From Ptiloglossa arizonensis (Eukaryota; Arthropoda; Insecta; Hymenoptera; Colletidae), in assembly GCF_051014685.1 (NCBI RefSeq), contig NC_135055.1:12698001-12762000 (forward strand): a DNA stretch of 64,000 nt. The letters are read 5' to 3'. Made by a program: the position numbers and the translations under genes. Below the pieces are notes generated by a model. It did no database searches. It worked only from the letters and a program-made list of their open reading frames with translations, and was not told the DNA's origin. Positions 1 to 11,630 of the stretch are shown here, piece by piece (position 1 is the stretch's first letter; each line of letters starts with the position of its first letter).

Positions 1-327
1 GATCAGAATAATGAAAGATCGTATTAATAAATGTTGTATAATATTAGTCGTTCATAGTTAATCTTTTAAACGATGGGTAGATAGTCGTTTAGGGCTATTA
101 GTAGCGAGTGGTTCGAAGTTGTTAGCTGTTGAGTTAATTGTCGAAAACTCTGGCGAAGTTGTCAAGTGTTCAACTCGAGGTGTCATATTTTCAAGTGTTG
201 CATCGGGTCGTTAATGTAAAAGCGAAAGGAACTTTGTAAAATAATAGGTTACCGTATACATGATGCAGTAAGTGCATCTTCTGTATATTTGAAAACAATT
301 TGTGCTTGAACTATATATTTTCCATCA

Positions 328-962
328 TTACTTGTTAAAATTGTCCATTAATGTGGAAGTTATGCCTCTTTTATAAAACACTTCGTATATATAATTAAAC
401 AAGAACTTATTCCATTTTTTACGGTCTTTAAGGTATCGAAGTTTCTTTCGTTGCTTGGATCGTTCATTGTCTCTTTTTGTTACGTTATTATACAAAATCC
501 ACTTTTCGGTTTGGTAAGTTTTTCGTTGATAGTTCGCACGGAATCCATGCGCTGAGTTTCGAAGCGAATCCACTTTCATGGAGATGTCTGACAACGTTTG
601 AATTATGAATTCCAAGTTCAGATGCAACTTCACGGCTAGTTGATTCTGGATTTTCTTCAACGAACTTGATCATTTGTTCGCTAGAGACCTTTGTTGAACG
701 CTCTTCTGGAGAACTGTCTTCGAAGCTGAAATTTCCAACGCGAAACTTTGCGAACCATCAGCAACTAGCGCGAACAGTCTTGGTACATTCGCTGAGCACA
801 AAACAAATGCTTTTTTGCTGCATCCGTTGCATCGTGACCAAGTTGAAACTTGTAGAGCACGCAATGTTTTACATGGACTTCACCACTGTTCATTTTAATC
901 GCTTGTGAAAAGTTTTCTGAATTCCTAATTAACGAAGGAGTAACAAAAAGATTTTGGTTCAA
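328..962 (-). pseudogene. Internally deleted mariner transposase relic
   Basis: Decayed Tc1/mariner-family transposase read from about 962 down to 328. Near the 5' end is a VKHCVLYKFQLGHDAT-like segment, similar to the start of many mariner transposases. It continues in another frame through a WFAKFRVGNFSFEDSS-like segment into a helix-turn-helix region (about 673-515) containing ESTSREVASELGI, VVRHLHESGF and a WIPCELSTKNL linker. The frame then shifts again directly into KWILYNNV (about 504-481), which carries the residues normally following the first catalytic Asp block (GDEKWILY). Roughly 30-35 residues between linker and block are missing, and so is most of the catalytic core after it. 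A stretch resembling the family's extreme C-terminus (FYKRGI) follows. The span is about 630 bp against roughly 1 kb for an intact mariner ORF, with at least two frameshifts. No terminal inverted repeats were recognised. It sits in the intron downstream of exon C of the RASGEF1-like gene, in the same orientation, and is certainly inactive. Confidence 0.8.
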
Positions 963-2559
963 TCCTTTTCAGGCTCTAGAATCATTATTTAGATAGTCTT
1001 TTAGAATCGATAACAGTGACGATCTAGAAAATCTATTTTTCTTAGAAAATCTAAGAAAAAGATCAATTATACAAATATGACAATAAAAATGCATAAGTAT
1101 TCAATAAAATACTTTAAATATACACTTTACATTTTTTGTTTACCTTTATATACTTAAAAAGGGGATTGAATACCTCCTAAACGCACGAAGCATTGAAATA
1201 TTTGTTAACATTTTATCATTTACATTTTCTACAGTTTTCAAGTTGTTTCAAACTCTGTATAATAGTGAGTAAATGTTCCAGAGAAAATTATCCGTACTGT
1301 ATGCGTTGCGTAGGTACTGTTGTAGTTCGGGTTCCGTAATTGAGAGCATCTTATGCAAACAGTTGCTCATACGTATGCAAATAGCAGAAAGTGCATTTGT
1401 ATTGATACAAGGGTGAAGGACACGAGCGAGCCATTTAAACCGAAACAAGGGCCTGATGCTACGAGAATGGAATTGGTACGCGAAACGAGCTGAACGGGTG
1501 CAGGTCGAGTCCCGTAGACAAGAATATTATCGGCTCATTATACCGGAAGTTCTCGAAGGTTTCATACAGTTACAGTAAAGCGAATAATCGCTATCGAACC
1601 CGATAAATACGATCAAGTTATTGGAGCGTGTACGCGAACGAATTAATACTGTTCACATGAGATAAACAATCCAGAACGACTGGCAGAGCAAATGGAAGTG
1701 GAAATAAATGAAAGTACGTAGGATTTAACGTAACGTTCTCAATTGAATTTTAATCAACCACTTTTGTACAATCATTATTCCATCGGAGATCGTGTTAATT
1801 AAAAGAGTAATAAAATAAAGACAACCGTTACACTTTTTTATATATTTAAGAAATTGATGCGAAATACTGTTAAAAATTCAGTTTCATCATCGGAATTCTT
1901 CGCGGTGAGTAATCAAAGTAATGTAATATACGCGGTTACGTTATTAAAATGCCAATGTATGTTACTCGAGACAATTAGTGGACAATTAGTGATTATACGA
2001 GTATGAAAAAAAGGATAGAACAACTTTGGAACGGAGTACGGTTTCACTGTTCTTTATGGGGAATAACGCGACTTAAATAAAATTTTCAATTAAGAAAGAA
2101 ATTTGGACTTGTAGAAGTAAACTTAATTTTTCGGAATGGAGGACCATATTCTTTTCTATATTAAAAATGGTTGTTCAGATAAAAATAACGATAGTAGACA
2201 TGCATCGTTCGGTATCGAGAGAGAGCAGGGAAGAGAGAGAAAGAGAGAGAAATTTCTAGAAAATATGCGAGCGAAATTCCTGTTTTTCTTGCTGTGTCTT
2301 GTATCAAAATCACAATTTCTATTTTTATTCTTGAACCGATATTCCTTCGACGACTCACAGAGAATATATATACACGTGCTCAAAGCTGGAATGCACCAGT
2401 TTTCAGCATTTTACGTTATTGGGATTACAACATCGACAAAATAATATTAGAACACTGTTGAATCCGTCCAAATAACTGGTTTGGACTAATTTTTGCTATT
2501 GAATTATTATGAAATGAAATTTATTTCATCCATTGTATTTTTCGGAAAAAGTATTTTAA
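963..2559. other. AT-rich intronic sequence, nothing recognised
   Basis: Part of the intron that follows exon C of the RASGEF1-like gene. It is AT-rich, with a short GA-rich run near 2220-2255. I see no exon, RNA gene or well-formed repeat. Confidence 0.5.
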
Positions 2560-3155
2560 ATAGTTACTCAATAATAGTGTGTTATTATCAAAGATTCTTT
2601 ATCCATATTATATCACCACAAATGTGTTAGCTGCTACATAATCCGATCAACGATAACTCCGATCGATTCTTAACAGTATAATTCGTTCTCGAGATCAATT
2701 TAAAATAATAATAATAAACTATCGAAAATTGACTACCAACTCCACTTACAGAAGCCACTACAGTCGCAAAAATGAACCAGGAAGTTTCCCCCAAAAATGT
2801 TATCCGTGTTCGTATTCTCGAAACAAGTCGACCTAGCTTTTAAAACGAGACTGTTCGAAGTAACTAAATAATGCAGCGTATTATTTTCAAAGGTTCTTGA
2901 TCCATATTATTCTCATATCACCACAAATGTGTTAGCTGCTACATAATCCGATCAACGATAACTCCGATCGATTCTTAACAGTATAGTTCGTTCTCGAGAT
3001 CAATTTAAAATAATGATAATAAACTATCGAAAATTGACTACCAACTCCACTTACAGAAGCCACTACAGTCGCAAAAATGAACCAGGAAGTTTCCCCCAAA
3101 AATGTTATCCGTGTTCGTATCCTCGAAACAAATCGACCTAGCATTTAAAACGGGA
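2560..3155. repeat. 305-bp direct tandem duplication beside exon C
   Basis: Two adjacent copies (about 2560-2858 and 2859-3155). The landmark gtgttagctgctacataatc recurs 305 bp apart (2624 and 2929), and the match continues through the gaaccaggaagtttccccc segment with only scattered differences. The second copy ends about 50 bp from the splice donor of exon C. The high similarity suggests a fairly recent local duplication. It contains no coding potential that I recognise. Confidence 0.9.
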
Positions 3156-3203
3156 CCGCAGGTCCTGACGGTTGTAATGGGCCTTTGTAGGAAACTTACG
3201 TAC

Positions 3204-3464
3204 CTGTGTAAGTTGTTCTGTCGCTGCCTCGGTCGCCAGCCTAGCCAGGCCCTCCTCGTACCTCTCCAGGGCCGTCAGTCTGTGCAGCAAGTTTTGCAGC
3301 AACGCTGAAACTTCCTGCCTGGCCGCAGCGTCGACCGTAGCGACCTTCTGCGTGATGGACCTGACGTGACCCATCACCCTCTCGTCCCGAAAATCGTACG
3401 GGAATGTTTCCGTCCATTCGGCCAGCAGCTGCACCAGTCGCGGAACGAAACGCTGTAAACGCTC
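3204..3464 (-). CDS. RASGEF1B: RASGEF1-like exon C (second half of REM domain)
   Basis: Internal coding exon of 87 codons. The translation contains LLAEWTETFPYDFRDERVM followed by a helical, Leu-rich tail ending ATEQLTQ. The EWTETFPYDFRDER block is a hallmark of the RASGEF1A/B/C family and lies in the RasGEF_N (REM) domain, the helical module that stabilises the CDC25-type exchange domain. Proteins of this family activate small GTPases; human RASGEF1A/B are reported to act on Rap2. Splice sites: acceptor ...gtgttccag at the upstream edge and donor CAG|gtacgtaagt at the downstream edge, both phase 0. The exon is GC-rich (well over half G+C) against AT-rich introns. It joins exon B in phase. 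The following exons, which must carry the GTPase exchange domain, are not in the window; the intron runs off the left edge. Confidence 0.93.
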
Positions 3465-4502
3465 CTGGAACACGTCGAAGGTTTTCTATAAATTGTCTTT
3501 CTAATTTATTTTCAAACCGTGTCACTTGCCACGCGTTAATGTCACAGGTTCGCGAGTTGCATTCATTCAGCAAAGACACAGAAGCTTTTCTAACCGAACG
3601 AAAGTTGAAGGAAGGTATACTGTAAGGTACAAGTTGGTCATTGATAGTCGATTGTGAATCCTCAGCGAAGATAGATATTCTTAGGAACGAGCGATTGTTT
3701 TATATTGGATTATGTAACAACACGGAGAGTCTAGAGTGGAGAATTGAAAAACCGAAATCTTTACGTGGATAAAATTAAGTTGGTTGAATCTCTGGAATTT
3801 GTGAACAAATACTGGTTTGATTTCTGTAACGCTGGATGAATTAAACAAACGAATCGATTCCGTACGGCACGACCACGAGTATTCGAACCATCTTTATCAA
3901 CTTCGAGCTTCGAGACACTCCAAATTGATCGATCATGTATAAAATGCAAATTCAACGACGGACACTTTGACTCGTTTATCCCGTGCAACGTTCCAAAAGT
4001 GTTTTTTACAAAATAACCAAAAAAAAAAGAAAAAAGAAATTCATTGTTTCGGTGACTCCGTGTCCGAACGCGACCAAACATTTTAGCAATCAGAGCGTCG
4101 ATGTAACAAAAACGTCGCGACGCACTGTCCCTTCCGTATCCTGTTCAAAAAAAAAAAAAAAAAAGAAGCGAAAAAAAAATAGTGGAAAGTAACGTGGGGT
4201 CCAAATTGAAAAAAAAAACAGAGGAGCGACGGGGGGAGATGGGTTCCGCGAAAAGGAGAGGGGGTAGGGGGTAGGGGCTGCGAATTCATTTGCGAGCGAG
4301 ACTTTTCTGGCCTGGATACGCGTGCTCGTTATTACAACGCGGAACGAGAACGAAGCGTGCCGGGATGATTCTCCGGAGGGGGTGAATGCAAAAGGGGGTC
4401 GAGTCTGCGAGACGATGAAACGATAATGCACGCGGTGGCCGTAAAGTGCACGCCCGGAAGGCTCTCGGCGGGCTTTTGTGGGACGCGGGATTCGTGGCTC
4501 AC
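3465..4502 (-). other. Intron between exons B and C
   Basis: 1,038-bp phase-0 intron of the RASGEF1-like gene, with donor gtgagc and acceptor ttccag. On the transcribed strand it is dominated by long T runs (complement of the A runs near 4020 and 4147-4162) and a C-rich block (complement of the G runs at 4231-4277). Open frames across it are chance readings of these low-complexity tracts. Confidence 0.85.
4231..4277 (+). other. G-run cluster, possible G-quadruplex
   Basis: The plus strand carries five G runs of 3-6 bases (gggggg, ggg, then ggggg, ggggg and gggg separated by 2-nt 'ta' spacers). The last three are close enough to stack with an earlier run into a G-quadruplex; the one long loop (about 16 nt) weakens the case. 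On the gene's RNA this is a C-rich tract about 225-275 nt downstream of exon B's donor. Confidence 0.4.
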
Positions 4503-4712
4503 CTTGCCACCCTCTCCATTCAGGTTTTGCTGATGCTCGCAGAGGGCGCAGACCTCGCCTAGGAGCTCGTGCGGCTTGATGAAGAGCCTGGCGCTCAGCA
4601 AAAAGGCGAAGAGGTACGCCCGATCGGGATAATATTCCTCGGTGGGCACCATGTGCTGCACGAGGGCTTCCAGAGACCCGGAGACGAGATTCCCGTCACG
4701 GTAAACCAGAGC
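4503..4712 (-). CDS. RASGEF1B: RASGEF1-like exon B (first half of REM domain)
   Basis: Internal coding exon of 70 codons. The translation runs ALVYRDGNLVSGSLEALVQH, then VPTEEYYPDRAYLFAFLLSA, then RLFIKPHELLGEVCALCEHQ and a short NLNGEGGK tail. The motifs (D/H)GNLVSGSLEAL, YYPDR and RLF..P(H/Y)EL..(K/E)VC.LC align residue by residue with vertebrate RASGEF1B, where this is the start of the RasGEF_N/REM domain. Acceptor tttcatttcag and donor AAG|gtgagc, both phase 0, so the exon joins A and C cleanly. Codon use is GC-rich at third positions, in contrast to the AT-rich introns. The protein is expected to be a cytoplasmic or membrane-associated Ras/Rap-family exchange factor. No catalytic residues fall here. 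Confidence 0.94.
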
Positions 4713-5944
4713 CTGAAATGAAACACGAAATTGGTTAATTGATTGAGAGAGGTTCCAGGGGGTCTACGGGATGGTTTCGCGCGTAGATCTAGGGTCCATG
4801 TGTCGTGTATTTTCAGGATGGAAGCTTTCTGGGTTCATTTTCTTCCTTTTTTTTTTCTTTTTTTTTTGGATAGACGTCGAGCGGTTTGGAATTGTTTAAT
4901 CATGCTTGTTCGTTTATCACTTCAATCGCAACACGCGTCGAGTGAAAATTGTATTCCGCGTTTGGTGGGATAATTGCGTATCGATGAGAGGTAGCAAACG
5001 GGAACACTGTTCAATTGACGATTTGACAGTTTTATGGAACGTGGTACAGAGGTGAAACGTTGGAAAATATTGGAGCAGTTTTTAGTTTTATCGGCTTGTG
5101 TTTGTATTCGGAGTGGGAGAGATGGAAACTATCCTCGAAGGTGAAATATTTATTTAGTTAAATATAAACGAAAATTAACGGGAGTCTTTCAATTTGTTTG
5201 ATTATGTTTTCTGTTGTGTATACGCCACGACGAAGTGGTTAGAAAAGGTAATTTTCTGAATTAATGTCTACGGTAGCTACGATCACACTTGGGCTCTATT
5301 TAGTCATAAATTTTCCAACAGTGTGTCATAGTGCCCATTGGCTCAAATAGCTTCAGTACATTGACCTAAATGGTCGTCTACGAACGGAACGAATTTTATT
5401 CATTTACATAAAAAACAATATAATTGTAACACGTTGAGAAATAAATTTAGTAACGAAAATCGTAGGCAACTTACGATACGTACTTATAATATTTCTTTTG
5501 GACGAAACATGTTTTAGATAATTTTGTGTTACGCGAGTACACTATTTTCATTGCTAAATTTATTTGTCAACGTATTATTATAACGTTTATTCTTGTAACT
5601 GTTTTTCTAAGGACGATTAAAATTATACGATGCACAATTAAATTTATGTAATTGATAAAAAATTTGTTTACAATATCAATGAATATTAAAATTACGCAAA
5701 ACAAACAATTTTTAACATTGTAAAATTTCAAAGATCATTCTTCGTAATGTAGAACGTACAATAGGCAACTACGTAACTGTTTATTTATTAATCGTACATG
5801 AGATGCATAAACAATGTTAAAATTGTAATTGAAAGTGGTCGGTAATAGCTTTTAAATAGATGTGAAATTAAAAGAATAAAAATTGAACTGACTAAATGTG
5901 GAAAAAGTTAAACTTTTACGAGCAATGAATTTAACGATTTCTTT

Positions 5945-6045
5945 ATTCAAACGATGTATAAAAATTTCATTCAAACGATGTATAAAAATTTCATTCAAAT
6001 GGTATAGAAAAATTTCATTCAAATGGTATGGAAAAATTTCATTGA
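5945..6045. repeat. 24-bp minisatellite
   Basis: About 4.2 copies of an attcaaacgatgtataaaaa-type unit with starts at 5945, 5969, 5993 and 6017. Later copies change acgatgta to tggtatgg. Confidence 0.85.
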
Positions 6046-8231
6046 TAAAATGAAGAAGAAAATCGAGCTACCCTTCAGAATGTTGAAATCTGTTCGGAAA
6101 GGTTTGTCGAGGTTTGCACGATAGCGCGAGGGATCGACGAAATATGGCCGAGACGTTGAATAAACGAGCTGGCCGTTGTCGTCTCGGTTAATTCCCGCGA
6201 TCGTTCCACCGATCCCCGCGAACAACGACAAAAACTCTTTCAAGTTGGTACGTGTACGAAATTAGAAATTTGTTTCGGTTCCACGGGCCGAATGCCTCGA
6301 GCTTTTGAGTTTGGCCCGTAGGAAAGTTTGTACCCGCGCCCTGTTAAATCTGCGAGCCATTAAAGTTGCGCCGACCGGTAAGCCCGAACAACTCACCGAG
6401 GATTCAAATGGCTTAAACTTATCGCGGGCTAATACAGTATTGACGGAGCAGAATTCCTGCCTCGTAAACTTGCCACCGTGGAAGGACGAGGAGGGAGGCT
6501 GGATGGGGGATACGTCCACCCTCCGGGGCGAGTTCAATGAAAAACTTGCAGCTTTCGTTCGAAAATGCCCTCGGAGTTTCGTCCATTTCACTCGAATTGC
6601 GAACGAATCTGGGGGCTGTACGGAAATCTTGCGAACTTTTTTGGAAGTTTTCGCTCGACAGTGTCTCGCGCGCCATTTTCAAGATACAACGAACGTGCCG
6701 AACCACGTGTTTATAATAATTCTTGGCTATAGTAGTCTTTTTTCGTATTGTATCGCGTAACTGTTAAACTCGTTCGTAAACGTGTTTAGTCGTTTATTTT
6801 GCGTTAATACCCACACGAATAAATACGGAGAATAGAATACGAAAATAGGCTGTTGCAGGTAAGAATTATTATAAACACGCGGTAAAAGTAAAGTAAAAGA
6901 GTAAAGAGGCAAGGTGCGGCTAAAGTGCAGTTATAAAATGTTACTTTTATCGTCCTTTGTAACGGATAAGGTTAAGTAACCTGCTCGATACGATTCTCAT
7001 TTTCGAGGACGTACAGGGTGGGTGTAACCGTTGCAAAATTTATTTCTTCTATAAGAATCTTCTTCTATAATGCCTTTCGGGTTGGAATATCTTGTTACAA
7101 ATATGAGCCTGTAAACTGTACCATGTTGAGATACAGCTGCATTAAAATGCAATCAAGTACGACGAGATCTTGAAGTGCATTCATGGCGATTGACATGGAT
7201 GCGGAGAAAAAAGAGCGATACAAAATATTCAATTTAAATAATACATTTAATATATTATATAGACATTTTGGGATCGAAATGTACACTTAATAATACATTC
7301 CCCAGACAGAAAAAACGAAAAGGATTAATAACCAGTATTTCACCCCCACCAATCTCCTAGTGTAATTTCACTCTTCGTTCCATCGTCCATTCACCTCTCT
7401 CCATTGAAGTTCTATACTTTGAAAAACAATTCGATAAGATCGCAGCAGTTGAAATTTTTCCAAAAATCACACGAAATTTTTCCACTACTCAATCCTTCGA
7501 TCTGTGCATTTTCGTTAAAGTCTCGTTTCGTTCGACCCTGGAATCTTTCCTCGAAACGCGTCTTAATTCCATAAAAACTCCCGTGGCATTCACCTACCCC
7601 CACTTCCTCGTATAACTTCACTTTTCGTTCCACCGTCTCCCATTCACCCCTCTCCATTGAAGTTCCGTACTTCGGGGAACAATCGCGGCATTCCGAGTTC
7701 TTCCTCCGATCGTTTTATGCGGTGGAGTTTTGCCACGGCGTTCAGACCACACTCCACTTGGCAGGACCCCCTTTTCGAAACCGTTTCCTCGAACAATTGC
7801 GGCGTGCGTTTAATTGCGAGGCACGGGGCGAAGAAAAGTGGAGAACACAAATTCGCGAAACCGGGTCTCCCCGCGTTTTAACTAAACTTTTGTCGTAGCC
7901 GTAACAATTGCCGGCTATTCAGGATTTCGAGCTAGCGTCGTTTCTGTTCCTCTCTGTTCGCTCTCTTGAAAAAAAAAAAGAAACGAAGGCGCAAGCCTGA
8001 CGGAAGAAACACGAGGGAAACGGAGGGTGAAGAAAACCCAGCGGTTCACCCGTTATAAAACATTCCAGCGTCACCGGGTTGTCCGAGTTTCCGCGAGCTG
8101 GCCGACTGTTTTTCTTTTCAGCATCGATCCTCGTTGCCGAACCGAGCTGCAGAACTCTCTGCCTTCTTCAGTTTCCCGCTCGATGGGGCAATCTGGTATT
8201 TCGTGGGCCCTAAGTTTTTCTATTCAACGGT

Positions 8232-8781
8232 GGAAATTACTTAGATCGAATCGACGAGGAGGAAGAACGATAGAGTAGATGTCCCATTTGTAGGATTTTT
8301 AATTAAGGGTCAGTGTGTTAGAAATATTTGTTCGACTGATTCACGTATAATAAACAATAACAGTGGTATCTCGAGTAGACAGAATTTTTCCAGGTAGAAA
8401 TTATTTAAATTGAATCGACGAGTCGAAAAAAGGTAGAGTAGATGTCCCATTTGTAGGATTTTTATTTAAGGGTCGGTGTGTCAGAAATATTTGTTCGACT
8501 GATTCACGAGTAATAAAAAATAACAATGGTATCTCGAGTAGACAGAATTTTTCCAGGTAGAAATTATTTAAATTGTTTCAACGTGTCGAAAGAAGGTATA
8601 GTGATGTCCCATTTGTAGGATTTTTATTAAAGGTTGGTGTGTCAGAAATATTTGTTCAACTAACTCACGAGTAATAACCAATAACAATGGTATCTCGAGT
8701 AGACAGAATTTCTCTAGGTAGAAACTATTTAAATTGAATCGACGAATCGAAAAAGGGTAGAGTAGATGTCCCATTTGTAAT
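8232..8781. repeat. 162-bp tandem array
   Basis: About 3.4 copies. The landmark gatgtcccatttgtaggatt recurs at 8278, 8441, 8603 and (truncated) 8765, so the period is 162-163 bp. Each unit also has the tggtatctcgagtagacaga block. Copies are roughly 85-95% alike. Intronic. Confidence 0.9.
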
Positions 8782-9754
8782 TAGAAAAAATTAGAAAATT
8801 ATTAATTTAAATTAGTCTATTCAGCGAGTGAATCACTGTAAATCCAAATTTCAAAAGTTAAGAAAATATCTTAACTTACTCGTTCTTCCTTTTCTTTCTT
8901 AAGTAAATAAAAAATCGTAAAACATTTTTGGTCGATGGTAGTTCACTCTTTGGGCAAATGTTTTTTCTATAACATATTGAAATTTCAATCATCTCATTGC
9001 CGGTTGCATCACATTTTACCGGGTACTCTGTATACAATCTATGTCTGGGAAATTGGAGGATTGATTGCGTAAAAATTCATGCATCACCCACGACTGCTAC
9101 TGATCGATTGTCATGTATTGGATATATGATGCATGAACTAATATATGAACGTTGTGATGTATGAATATCCGGAATACGTGTGAATATACAACGTACACCC
9201 GAAGTTTAGGAATAGAAGACAAATGTGTGCGCAAGTCGACAGAAACTAGCTTGCTAGCTGATCGATTCCAAATTTTTGGCTCGCGATCAAAGATCCATGA
9301 TATACGCATGGATGTTTTAAAAGATGACGACAGTAAGATCCTGTATCGGTGTGTTGGCAGATGAAATTACCTGCAGCGATACAGTGGAATCAAAATCGAC
9401 AAGGAGACTTTGACGTTATCCTCTATATAATCTGTCTCTCTTCGCGCAAACCTGCAAGTACATATTCCCTGTTTCTTAAACAGAATCAAATCGATACTGT
9501 TTAAAAGTACAAATCGTTTCTAAGGAGATTCACAATTACACTGAAACAAACTTTCATGACGACACAATTTACACCTAACAGTTTTAAATAGTCTTCAATT
9601 ATAAAATTTAAAAAATTATATTAGGTACACAAGTATCGAATTGTAAGAATTTTATAGACATTCAAATTCCTATCGAACGTTTTATATCAATCGAAAAAGT
9701 AAAAATAGTAAATTACAACCTTACTTGATTCATCTACAAAAATGATGGAAATAT

Positions 9755-10042
9755 ATTGCAATGCTCGATATTTCCACGATTACATAATTGTAGTCTCGGA
9801 AAATTTCGCAACTACGATAGGATATTGTTCACAGAGTTTACAAGTTGTATTCAATACTTGATGTTTCCACGATTTCATAATTACTAGCTCGGAAAATTTC
9901 ACAACTACGAATAGGACATTGTTCGTAGAGTTTATAAGTTGTATTCGATACTTGATATTTCCACGATGGCATAATTGCTATCTCGGAAAATTTTGCTATT
10001 ACGATAGGATATTGTTCATAGAGTTTATAAGTTGTATTCAGG
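9755..10042. repeat. 93-bp tandem array
   Basis: Three copies anchored on tttccacgat (9771, 9864, 9958), each followed by a ctcggaaaattt block and a gttgtattc end. Period 93-94 bp. Confidence 0.88.
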
Positions 10043-11221
10043 TTCGAGCGACACGGAAAGCTTGACTATGGTCGTTTCGTCGTTCCATAGTACTTTGGAC
10101 ATCTAATTTTGCGCGAACGAAGGTTCCACACTGGTTATAAAATGAAAACGACCAGGAAACAATGACAGGGAAGTCGTCTCAATTAGTAGACAGCTATAAT
10201 CGAGCGGCGACGATTTCCGTTTTAAGGAGGCAATAAAGCAAACGACTGGAAAGTTTCGTGCTGGAAATCGTCTGGATATTTCCGCCCCTACTGTCGTTTT
10301 GTTTCGACTTCTTATTATCCCTCCCTACCTACATTCCTCTTTGTCGTTTTCTCTTCTTTTAACCGCGACTCGAGCAATTTCATTGCATTTCTAATTACAC
10401 TTTAATACGAAGCACTCTAATAAGCATCCGTGCTTCCCCGTTCGGAAAAAAGTTGCAATTTTCTTGCTGTTCAACGGTTCGGTCCCTTCGATTATTTATA
10501 ACGACACGATTATTACTAGAATCGCAACACTCGAACGATGATTTAACGATTCGAAGCGATCACCGAAGACAGGTTCCAAAATAGATTTTCTTCGTTTTCG
10601 AATTAAAGAATTTACGACATTATTCGCTTTGTTCGTTTACAAGTAGCAGTGTATTTTTGTATCGTTTGAAAAATGCAACGACACTGCGACAAACGAAATT
10701 AATTTCCTTCCTGTTCGTCGAGTCTCTTGAAATATAGCGTATTTTGTTTCAATTATTTTTTTGTTTTCAACGTAGACGGGACGGAAGTGTTGCAAATAAG
10801 AGATAAAATCGGAGAACAATTATTCTTACGAGGAAGTACGTTCTGAGAACCCCTGGTCGTGTTTTAACTATTTAAAAAAAATATTGTGCGTTTGTGCATA
10901 TTTACAGTGGACAACTGAGAAGAATACCGTTGTTTCATTACCAGAGTCCATTAATTATTTGCGTTTAAGCAGAAATACTAGGCTCTTTACCTTCAGGCAG
11001 ATATCGTGGTTGGTGCTGGAGAGCTGGTGGTTCTCTGCTCAAACGAAAAGAATTAATGGACCACGGTGGTGACACAGCGGCATTCTTCTCGGGCATGGTT
11101 TATATCTACGTATTACACGTATATGTGTTTTTCAGTTCTTTCTAAACGGTTGAATGGATTTGAATAAAAATTTACAACGATGTCCTATATTCTTATTCTA
11201 AGATTTGATTCGATTTTCAAT

Positions 11222-11630
11222 AAAATCAGCCCACGGATGAATGACGTTTACTTTTGCAATTTTTAAAATTTTTCTAGTATATATCCGTTGTGTTTTTAAA
11301 AATGAAAAAAATGTTTCCAATAAATCTTGAAGAGAATCAAATTTTACACAAAAGAGTTAAACTTTTCTCTATCTCTTCTAGTAAATAAAAAATTAATTTA
11401 CCAATACATAAGTGATACATTCGTGATGAATGACAGTTACCTTTTGCAATTTAAAAAATTTTTCTAGTATGTATCCGTTGTGCTTAAAAATAAAAAAGAA
11501 TGTTTCCAATGAACCTTAAAGAGAATCAAATTTTACATGAAAAAGTTAAACAAACTTTTCTCTATCTCTTCGGAAAATAAAAAAATTAATCTACCGGTAC
11601 ATAAGTGATGTATCCGTGTTAGTTAATTTT
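11222..11630. repeat. 189-bp direct repeat, about two copies
   Basis: The block starting atgaatgac recurs at 11237 and 11426 and continues through tttttctagtat, gtatccgttgtg, gtttccaat and ctctatctctt. Copies differ by small indels. Confidence 0.85.

Noticed and set aside
3983..4431. Lys-rich and Phe/Pro-rich frames around 4.0-4.4 kb
   Set aside because: Readings of A/T homopolymer and G/C runs within the intron between exons B and C.
6305..6760. 151-codon plus-strand frame in the large intron
   Set aside because: No recognisable motif, opposite strand to the host gene, and an open minus-strand frame overlaps it; probably a GC-rich intronic island.
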